This document shows, piece by piece, positions 49,601-61,100 of a stretch of DNA of 64,000 nt. The DNA lies in NCBI RefSeq assembly GCF_040436345.1, contig NC_133225.1:26082040-26146039 (forward strand), read 5' to 3'. The first letter of the stretch is position 1; every line of letters starts with the position of its first letter. The translations under genes and the position numbers were made by a program. The notes beneath the pieces are model-generated. The model did not search any database. It was not told the origin of the DNA and saw nothing but the letters and a program-made list of their open reading frames with translations. This DNA is from Pagrus major (Eukaryota; Chordata; Actinopteri; Spariformes; Sparidae).

Positions 49601-51934
49601 ACACTGCTTACACAGATAAATAGGTGCAGATTGACAGCGATCCAAACTGGGCTATCGCTGAAGCAATCTCTTGTCTCATCTCTCTGTATACTTTCTTCTG
49701 ACCTATTTCTTATTTTAAGTTGTCCCTCACCTTTTTGTCTCCCCCGACAGGCCTGAGTATTTCCCCCAGGGAGTGACCCAATGTTCCATGCAAATCTGCT
49801 GTCCTTACACTCCTCTTTCACCAAAAAAAAAAAGATGGGAAGTGCAAAGTCAGCCATCAAGCAAACACAGTAACAATGCCATTCTCATAACTGAGAATAA
49901 GATTTTTGGGGCTATATCTGCTTGGAAAATATGCAGCCCCCTGAAAATCTGTCTGAAAAGAGGTGGGTGAAGTGGTACCACTGATAAAACTGAATAAAAG
50001 CAGACAATGTGGCGCAGTTCAATTTTAGTTAATTCGGGCAATATATCTAACAACCAATCTCAGGTTTGATGTCCCATGTGTACGTGCATGTATGAGATCT
50101 TTCCCATCGGTAGACTAAATACAGCAGCAGGAACGGTATGTGTGTTCCATATGCAGTTTCTAATTTGAGAGATGGGCTGTGTGTAGTTGTGCACAAGTCA
50201 ACAGCGTGGGTATTAATAATGTCTCTATCTTGCTCCAGACTCATTTCCAGATTGCACCGTGCTGCTGGTAACCAAAACTGCAAAAATCAGTTAGTCACAC
50301 TAACATGAGCTGTTATCATGAGGGCAAATATCAAGGGTCTAAGTGTACTGATTGTAGAGCCCATAGAGGCACATTTGTGATGTTGGGCTACATGACTGAC
50401 TTAAAGTTGACTTTAAAGTTTGCACTTTTCAGTTTAATTGACCCATCTGTGTCATTGATTGACTGTTTTTCCTTCTCTTGTCTCTTTTAAGTTCCAGACA
50501 CATAGCACCGTGTTAGCGCTGGAAAAAGGTCTGGCTGCACCAAGCTTCATTCTGGTATAGGGGAAAAAAACGCTTTGGCCAGTTTGTATTTGTTTAAACC
50601 ACCCAGAACTGTCTCTGGTGGTGCTTAACCCTGCAAAATAGTCAGAGAGAACTTGTTTTGCACGTGAGGGGGCAAGCTCTGGCATTAAAATGACTAAATG
50701 CCTGCAAATAAAGGTTACAGCTGCTAGCCTGCTAAGCTTTACTGCGACCATGTCAGTGTTGGGGTAACAAGCTCGGAGGTTGTTGTATTTGTTTACTGTA
50801 GCAACAGGGATTTTGAAAACAGTAACACAAAGATAGTGGAAAGGAGGAGAATGCTGACTAAAATGGGTGCCCAATGGCAGGCTTATACCAACAGCGCACA
50901 TCCAGTGAGTCAGACTGTGAGTGAGTGAGTTCATTAAACTTGGAATAACTCCAAATTTTTTGGCCAATTTTGGGCAGCTGAAAGAGGTTATGAACGAAAC
51001 ACTGACATATCATCACCTCTTAAGCTGATATGCTGGGTTTGTTAGCTAACAGTTGCTTATTTACACATCCAGAAGTTATGGAACAACTTAATCACTGGTC
51101 CACCTGGCAGTTGTAAATCCAATATTCAGTCTCTTTCAGTCCTGTTTTTGATATCAACCAACTCCAAAGGGAAATATCTAGCTCTTTAGCTACTAAATGC
51201 TTTCCTGTGTTCACCAGCTAGTCTCTAACTGTGTCTGTATGTTGTTTGGAGTAGTATACATTCAAGCAGCTGTCTGCTGAGGCTGAAAACAATGCTGTGA
51301 GAGAGGTGAGAATTAACCGAAGCAGTGAACTCCTGTGCCACATTGTTGACACGTTATTATAAAAATAGTGACTGACACAGTTCTAAATTGAGTTACAGTA
51401 ACTGTTCAGGCACAGGCCAAGTGTCATAGCCCATGAAGCCAATAAAAGCCTTAATGAACAAATAGGAAATACAAACACAAACTCAAGGGTCTTGTTTTCA
51501 TTTCTACTGTACATTTCCAATGCCAACAACAAAAAGTGCTAAATAAACACATTTCAGATTGATTGACGGATTGAGGCAGCATTTTCCTCCCCTAGTTTTT
51601 CTGTCCCAGTTCCTCCCACCTAGTGGGTCTTGAATGCATGTTGACACATACAACAATCTGAAAGGGCTGAGAGATGAAAGGCGGTGACAAGTGGGCTTGG
51701 GGTCGATGTTGCGTTGTTTTGTTGCTTTGCTGTTTTGCTGTTTGTTCTGTTTTGCCCTGATTCTCCTCAGAAATGGTAATGAAAGGATCTGGAAGCGGGG
51801 GTTGGCAGCAGACTGACAGATTAGCATAACAATAGCAATCATAACAAACACACACACACGCATGAAGGTTTCTACGAAGACATACACATCAACATGCATA
51901 TGTATCTCTGCAGTCTCACGTGCTCAGTCTCTTG

Positions 51935-51990
<56 letters not shown>

Positions 51991-52130
51991 TTAGACATTA
52001 CCAGGTAGTACATGTTTTAATGTAAGGGGAAAGAAGCGTTTTTGTGGTGCTCAAGGCATGAAAAGGTCAGAGAACTGGAATAGCCTGCAGACAGAGAGAC
52101 ACAGTGAATGTGTGTGTTTACTGTCTGAGG

Positions 52131-52195
<65 letters not shown>

Positions 52196-55100
52196 CACAA
52201 GGGAGAAATGACACTTTTGTGTGTCTCCTTAGAGAAGAGAAGAGCAGGGCTTTTCTGTCTGAGAGTCTCGAGTGTGTCCAGCTGACGGTGTCATTGTGTT
52301 TGAGTGCCAATAGGAGCCTGGTAATTATCAGCCCTATTCAGACACCAAACACACATACTGTACACATACAGACACACACACACACACACACACACATGCA
52401 ACCACAGCCAAGCCTCAGCAAAAGCAAAAACAGCACACGACATTACACATCAATCACATATTACCAAAAACAATGTGCCGTGGAAATTTGAACGATTATT
52501 ATTAATTTTTATATTATTCCATTCATTGGAAGGAAAGCTGAATAACTCATGTTTCTATGGTACTGTACAATGAACGCTGAGCTTTTCAGTGGAAACAAGT
52601 GCCTCCCTGAGGAGCCATGAGGAGGGAAGCAAAAACAACTCTGTGTACAATGTGAACACAACACACTTGTCGACCCAAAGAAGAATAGTAGCTTCAATTC
52701 ATTTCACTCACTGAATAAAGTTCTGCCAGTCATTATAGTTTTAGCCACCAGCTGTACTTTGTTGAATGAATCAACAAATAAGCCAAAGGTACTTCAAACA
52801 GAACCATCATGTTCTCTTATTCCCATCCCTTCTGATCGCTTACAGGATGAAATACAAAGCTTTTAACTCACTGAAAAATAACTTTAATGTTTTGTTCCCT
52901 GATGGATGAAACAGGCACTGCTTGAGCTAAAATGGTTGCATTAAAATCAGAGTGGAGTGCTGAATTATGGCCTTTGAGAGTTCGTAACTTTAACTTTATC
53001 AGCCTGATTAACATTATACTTAAAATGTCAGAACACAGTGCCAACACACAAAACTGATCAAAGTTTTGTAAAATATATAAAAAAAGACTTCTTATGACAG
53101 CACCTTTAGAAAAAACAGTTCTACTGTAATTAGGGTTGTGTAGTTGTATTCAATATGTTTGAGGTATCACCAGAAATAATCGTACCCTGTACCAAGTAGT
53201 ATCAAGACTTCTACAGGAAAACACTACCTAATGTTGATCCTTTATGTACCCATTTGGGGAAATAAATGACTATTTCTACAGTTTTGGTCAGCCAATCGAT
53301 GCAAGCATTCTCTGATTTATTGCAACATGTGATTGGCCCACGACTGCACAAACAGTCAAGCACAATGTTTGTTCAGATTGCTGAGATGCCATCAAAAAGT
53401 TTGGAAGTATGGCTATACTACATGCCTGTGGCACATGGTAAAAATACATGCATAAAATGCAGAAGAATAATTTCAGGAAAAACTGAGAATACGTGTAACA
53501 TTAAAGCACATCAACAAGCATGGAGAAAACTTGTTTGACAAAGAAAAGTTGAAAAGTTTGAAAAGTCTGGACAGCTGCACCATGTTTGCAAGGCCAAGGG
53601 CTTCTTCGACACCAGCGTCATCTTCTCCTCAAGAGGACATGATTCTACAATTACTTCAGGTAAGATAAATGAAGCCTAAGTTCAAACAGGACGATTATCT
53701 CTCCCTCTCTTTCCCTCTTCTCCCGTTTTCAGCTTAATCAGCTGACTATGGGTTCTATACTCTTTCAGTTTAACCAACAACATTATGCCAAGATCTCTCA
53801 AGCCAATCATATTGTTGCTGCCAAACTTAAATCTGTTCTCCCATTTGCTGCTGTCAGTTGTCATTTTGCAACCTTCCTCCACCCCATTCACCTCCAGCGC
53901 CCCAGGTCTGAGCTCACACAAAACCTGCTTATTAACAAATCATTCGGATTACTGCCATTCTCTTTACCCAAGACTTCATTGGGGGGTTATCCCATACCAT
54001 GCATCGGCTCCATTTCCCCTCATGACATCATGAGGTCTAATCACCAAAGAATATCCACAATTCTCATTTTTATTGTGCAAGTCAAAAAATACTTGTGTAT
54101 TTGTGATAAGTGTCTCCTGATTGAAAGGCTAAATTACTCAGCTTTTGCGTATCTAAACTTAGCTTGGATTTTATAGAAACAAAAATCACTTTGGGCAGTC
54201 TCTAGTGCTTAGATTCATAATCTGTTATGGGTTGCCCGCTAACTTAACAATATCTAGCAACCCTACTGTAGTTGCCCTTTTAAAGTAGAAAAAAAAAGTT
54301 ATCAAAGTACTCTATTGGTATCACTATCACTATCACAACAAACCCTAACTGTAATCACTTCACTTTTAAAGATGTATCAAAATTAGCCACTTTTATTATC
54401 ATGTCTTACACATAAACATGTAGACATGGCAATCCATACAGTCCTTGTATGGAGGTAATAGTCCTGCATGAAGTTTTCTTACTCTTGTAGGATCTTGCTG
54501 TCTGTTGTCTGAGGGAAACCGAAGTCCATCACTTCATCCATCAGCTCGTACACTGTCACAAAGTTGTCACGGATACTCTCCTCCTCGAGCTCTTTAAAAT
54601 ATTCCTTAAATACCTACAACAAACAGGCAGAAGCAGTTCAACACACACACATTACATTACAGTAGATAAATGATATGCATATTGTTTGGCAGTATTTCAT
54701 GGATTTTGCATTGTGTATTGTAAAAAACGGGTAAATTCATTCAATCTACAGGCTTTACAAAAGAAGCAAAAGCCTATTTCATTGGCAGACGCAGCATCAA
54801 AAAGATAAATGCAGTGAAAAAACAGCCGGTGAAATAAAAGGTGTAGTTGCACCCTAGATTGCGTGATGATAATCAAACCGCGGTTACAGAAAAAGCTTAC
54901 TGTGACTGGTGAAAATACTTCTCACATAGTTTTAGATAACAGTTGAAACTGCACATTATCACTTGACAACAATTCAAACAGGCTAGGTGGGTGGATAACA
55001 CATTCTAAACAAAAGTAGCAAGTGGAAAGGTGTTAAATATTTGGACTCTCAGGAAACAGACGCACCTGCACAATTTTGTAAAGAAAGGAGTACACCAGAG

Positions 55101-58100
55101 CAGCGTTGGCATTCTTCTTAGTCATCGCCACCACTGAGGAGAGGACTGTTAAGAAATGTCTATACATCTACAAGTGACAGGCAGAGTATCTGAGCTGATA
55201 AACCTGCAAATTGTTATGAACCAGAATTGTGCAAGAAGGAGACATGCGGTGAACATCACTGAGATACTGTGGGTGGTTATGAGATGAATACAATGACATA
55301 CAAAGTTAGCAGAATGCATCACACTCGCAAGCAATTGAGAACATGGCCACAGGGAGGTAAAGCAGCTCAGTTGTCTAATGTGGTGCACTGGGAATACCAC
55401 TTACTCACAACTGCTATGCTGAATTAATAATGTGTAAGGAAGTTTGACTGCCCAATCTCGCATTAGGAAAGGAGGATATACAGTGCATAACACATCACAG
55501 TGAAACTGTGTTAAATTTTTCAACTGGCTGTGAAACGTGGTGCGATGAAACAGAGGCTGAGAAGCTGCAGAGACCTGATGAACAGGACTTCCTATGGAGA
55601 TGAGACAGCTAATGGAAGACGCTATTAAGGTCTATGAATAGATGCTGGGAATTTACTGTATTTATGCTGTAAAAAATAGTGAAGAGATTCAGATTCAAAC
55701 TCTATTCAGAGCAATAAAGGCCCATTTTCAGCAAACACAAAGGACCCCATTATTGAGACACAAACTTAAATGGATACAGTAAAGGTTGCTGTGTTTGATC
55801 CACAGGAAGTGTGCTGAGCCGTGGCTGACCATGGGTGTCATCTCCGCCTCTTCCTCTCGCTTCATCAGGATGGGCATGAAGTGGTCAATCTCATTCATGT
55901 CCATATTTCCCATGTAGTTACGGCAGATTAGCACCTGGATCCATAAAGGAAAGAACAAAATATATAGAGAGAGATTATTATAGAGGCACTGCCCAGTCAT
56001 TAAATATGTATAGCTTTTGGTGGAGATACCAACGCTGAGCAGTCAAGCTTCTTTAAGAACCACTGGCTGACTACAAACCCTCTTTTTATGGATGGAAATG
56101 ACACCATTTTTCCAGGGTCATCTTTGCAGGAAATGTGCAAACTGTGTTTTAAACTTGAATCTCCGATGATGAATGATGAATGACCAGCTTCTCAACATGA
56201 GACAAGAACTTATACAGACTTCACTGAGCCTCAAGTGATTGTCAGGTTGGAAATTATAGCAAAAAAGGGTACGCAAACTTCATTTATTCATCCATCCAAC
56301 ATTCAAATAAGGGTTAGACACCATAAAACACCTGGTTAAGTGCACAAAAAGCTTCTGTGGTAGTTCCCGCCACAAAAGGTGCCACCAGGACCACAAATTT
56401 GGGCCAAGGGCATAATGTGGGGAGGACTATGCCCCTACCTCCGGCCCCGTTGCACAGACCATGCTTATCTTCGAACTCAGCCTTCATTTTGATCTCATCT
56501 ACACACCTGTAAAGTGTTGTGACTTTACTTAGCGCGGTTGTGATGCTATTGCGCTGACAAAATCACATCACAAAGTGAAAACATTACCAGCCAACACCAT
56601 CAAGGCTGACAGTAAACACACAGTGGAATCACTTTCTGCAAATAAACTCCATTGTGGATGCACTGAAATAAACACAAGAACAACACATGTCCAAACGACA
56701 AAAAGATGACCCAGAAACTCAAGTTACACTGCAGACAGGGCTTGTTGAGTTGGGCCATGGCTTTAAAGAGATGAAAAAAATTACTACAATTGACAGAAAC
56801 AGAATTGCATCATTTTGGTATATCTTTAAATTATTTTCAACATATTTTTGGTTGATCAATATCAGGGATTGTGACTCAGACGAGAACAGTATGAGCTGTT
56901 GTCTTGACATTTTCAGACATGATAACAACTGTGGCTGTTATAAAATTTTACACACACACCCACACACACACACACACATTCAGAACAAGATGAGTCAGCA
57001 GTCTTGCAAGAGTCTGGACACACAGAGCGAAGTGAAGAAAGAGATCAAAGCTTCAACGCTTGAGGGATCTAGATGACACACACACTCACACACAAAGCTT
57101 CCCCCCCGTCTTTAATAGAGGAGTGTGTAGTGCAGGGGTCGCACAGGGGCAGATACAACAAAGGCAGGAGGAAATAAGAAATAAAAAAAAGGAAATGCCA
57201 GGAAAGTAAAGTAATCTGGGGGAGAAAAAAGGATATGAACAGGCCACTGCTCGGCTTGTGTGAGAGGAGACTGAAACCACAGAGCGAAGAGTTCAGAGGT
57301 CAGCAGAGGGAGAGAATGAGAATCTTTGATGCAGTGCTGAAGGCCCACGGAAAAGTATGCAGAGATTCACTTAGCTGTGGAGAAGAACTTTGATAGAAAA
57401 ACATACAGGCAAAAATGCTCTGAACTGCAAATTCAGGCCAGCCATTATTATTACTGCTTATTCCATCAGAGGTTTGTCTTGAGGACATAAACAAGATCAG
57501 CAGATTTACATGAAGGGTACTTTCTCATGCAGAACATATACACACAATCAGTACAGATTTACAGACATGGTGTATCTCATCAAAGTATGAAGGGTTCATG
57601 TTGGTTTAAAATTATTGCTGGGCCAACTGACTGAAAATTAATCAATTTTGATAATCAAATAATTGTTTAAGCCATTTATTCATCAAGGAAAATGGCAAAT
57701 ATTTGCTTATAATTTCAAGCTTCCCAGATGTGAGGATTAGCTGCTTTTCTCTGTTTTATTTCATTGGAATATCTTTGGGTTTTGGAATGTTGGCCAGACA
57801 AAATACACAATTTGACAACATTATCTTTGGGTTTGAGAAATTGTGGCTCTATAAAATGATGAATAGTTTGTTGAAGCCCTTTTAAAAACGAACCACTGAT
57901 AAATTAAAAATTGTTTAAAAAACAAAACACTCACCCACCACACATACTGCACTTAATGACGGCCTACAGAACACCCTAACATTGGTGTTGTTTATCTCCA
58001 TAGATTAATCTGTTTTTTTTTCCTCTTAGCAAAAATACATGACAGAGACATCATGGTGCACAAAAAATGTAAATGACAGTTGTCAGGGCATACAAGTCTA

Positions 58101-61100
58101 ACAATGGCATATTCATCAGTGCTTAAAACATTTTTAAATCAAAAATTGAATCAAATCATGACCTTAAAATCCAAAATCAAATCAAATTGTGGATTTGGAG
58201 AACCGTGACACCCCTAATGTTCAACCTATAAAATGTCTTTATGTTGCAACTTCACGTTTCTCGGGTTACATTTTTTAATTTTATCTTGCAACAACGCTGT
58301 CTTTATGCTCTGGTTAGGTTTGGGCACAAAAAACACTTGTCTAGGGTTAGGAAAAGATCATGTTCTGGTTTCAAAGACCTGCTTCAGCCCTACGAACACG
58401 GCTTGTTCCGAGGTCTCCTTAAAAATATCCAGTGTTGTCATGCCTACAAATGTTGAAACGCAGTCTCAAACTGTGGTCACTGGTTTGGCAGGCTTCTTCT
58501 CTGTTAACTCCAACACCATCCCTTTTACCTCCAGATATGAAAGTCAGGTCATAATCATGTAATGTTAGCGTGACACATTTTGATACTTGAAACTTTTGAG
58601 TTGGCAGAAATGTGTTGTACAGAGACTGTTCAATTCTGCTTAAGGCGATACATAGATTAATCATGACATAGCATTTTTACTATGTTCCAGTTTTTCTCTG
58701 AGATTAAATTAAACACATTTGTGATGACGAAGTTTCATAATGAATGCTCTATCACAGATTCTGCTGTTTCTATCTTCCCATTGTCCATGTATTAAAGTTT
58801 GTTTAACTTTCTTTTTTTTCAGCCATGTGTTTTTAAAAGCCACTTCAGCCAACCCTAGAGCTGGTTACCTGATGTGAGGATAAAAGCACAGAGAGATGTT
58901 AGGAGACTCATGCTTTGACTATACACGCTTTATGAGGCTGGCAACTACAATCACAGTGATGATTTAGAATAGCTTATATTACACCTTAAGGATATTCAAG
59001 AGTCAACATATCATTGTCATGTCATGTCAGTTCGAATGTGTGTCAGTTAAGCCAAAAGGAAAACATCAGCAGAGGCAGAACACATCAAACAGAACACCTC
59101 ACACAAACAGTTAGCATATTTCATGCCCCAAAGCAGAACGCAGCTACTTAATAATCCGGGTCTCATTAAATTCTACTGTGAGTGTGTTACTTCCAACTTA
59201 AGATACTGTACTGTCTGATAAAAACATATTCTGGTAAGTAATATTTATTGCAAATATCATTTCATCTACATCCATCCATTATAGTGAATATGACAAGTAG
59301 CGCAAAGGGACATAGAAATAGATTAGAGTAAAGTAAAAGATATGACAATGAGACACCTTTTAGCAGCAAATGGAGGCAGAATGAAGGAACAAGTGTTTCA
59401 AAATGAACAGAATTTGAATAAACTAACAAAGATTAACAGCCATAATTTATAAAAGACAAAATAAAGAATAGTATAAAAGAAAAATAATGTGGGGCCGTAC
59501 TTAAAATGGAATATTCTATAATCGTTTCTTATTGTGGTGAGCCATTATTGATGGTTAAGACTATAAAAGAATAACCATTTTCAATACTTTGCCTAAATTG
59601 CAGAGAACTAATAAAAAATATTTTCTCCTAAAACATTAAAACTTGTGAATCAATAAGGGATACTCATTCTATGGGTTTAGGGGAAGCTTGTTACTGGGAC
59701 ACACAAGGCAATCAGCGGCTGTTAACCATGTGTGAAATCAATAGGAACCACTCGCTCCTGACCTCTAAAGGCAAATAGCAACCAGAAAAAAACCCTCACT
59801 GGAGTGTATCACTGCCTGGAGGGCATGCAGAAACAGAGAAGAACTCTACAAAGCTATCTTCAGTTTGCATCACTCATTGACAGTGGAAAACAATCACAGC
59901 ATGAATCTGAAAGTAAACGTCCATTATCGCTCTGAGAAAAAATATTACAGAATAATGATGATATTTTAGAGTGACACAGCTGTTGGAAGTAAACAGAAGC
60001 TGACTTGTGGATGAAATAATGGCACATTGAAGAGAACGCAAAAGTGCAAAAAGATGCCTCGGAGTTGGTCTGTCAATTGGAGCCATTTAACATTGTGCAT
60101 CCTCACAGTGCCTCTCTTTCTAAACAGTGAGGCACAGCAGTGTATTGAGTTGAGCTGAGTGCTAACATCAGCATGTTCATGTCCACAGTAATGCTAAAAT
60201 GCTGGTGTCTAGCATATATAATGTTTACCATGAAGGTAGAAAAAAGTGTTGCACATTATATAATAAGAAACCAAAGTGTAAAATTAAACTATTGACCTGA
60301 TAATTGGGCTAAATGACAAGTCAGGGGATCAAGTCAACAGGATTTATCCTCCGGGGACCACAAATACGTGTACCAAATCTTATAGCAAGCTAACGGTTGT
60401 CAAGATGTGTTAGGGCATCCCATGAAATGGGAAAAGATTAAGTATAAACTGATTGAAATCTTATGTCTAAATTTATATGCCGCCTTAATATCTCTGAAAA
60501 GGTTAAACAAAGAATTAGCACTACATGCTACTAATATTAATTGTTGAGACATTTGTACAGCAGTCTCTCTGTAAGACACTTGCGTATACTATTTCTCACT
60601 GCATACATATTTCTCGCTGTTAAAACATGATGTTTTATTGTATGTTGTATGTAATTTATTCTATGTCATGTCTGTAATAAAGTTTGTTGATTTGATTGAA
60701 CTGATGACAATGAGTCTGTCTTGACTAAATCTAGCACACTTACTCTCTAATATTGATGAATATGCACTGTCCCTGATAGATAAATAAATAAAGACAAAGC
60801 ACAAAAGTAAGAGCTGTATCTCTTCTGGAACCACCGCTGTGAAGAGGAAATGCGCTGCTGCTCATGAAAACCCAAAACTTCTGCTTTAACATGTTCCCTT
60901 TTTAAAAATTCTGCTGGGAAGTACTGGGAGCAAATGATGCCATGCTGATTTCAATAGTCTGACATTTCAGTCTACAGAGCTGCTCCCAGCAGTCAGCAGT
61001 GTGCGGTCTAGTGCCCAGGAGCTACAACTCAGAGGGTGGAGGGACAAAGGGCAGAGGTGGAAACTGTGATGTAAACTTTGTCTAGAAGTGTGTATACTGG

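Larger units (their letters stand above)
46503..54482. other. AP-1 mu intron 4
   Basis: The longest intron, about 8 kb. It contains (TA)n at about 46650-46710, a retroposon tail at 48430-48580, an interspersed repeat at 48640-48830, a retroposon remnant at 50300-50450, a percomorph repeat at about 50500-51350, two compound CA/TG microsatellites and a BED-finger relic at 53266-53660. No other exon is recognised. Confidence 0.7.

Noticed and set aside
50452..50967. 171-codon - strand frame
   Set aside because: It lies inside a long dispersed repeat of a type familiar from percomorph fishes. It has no known domain.
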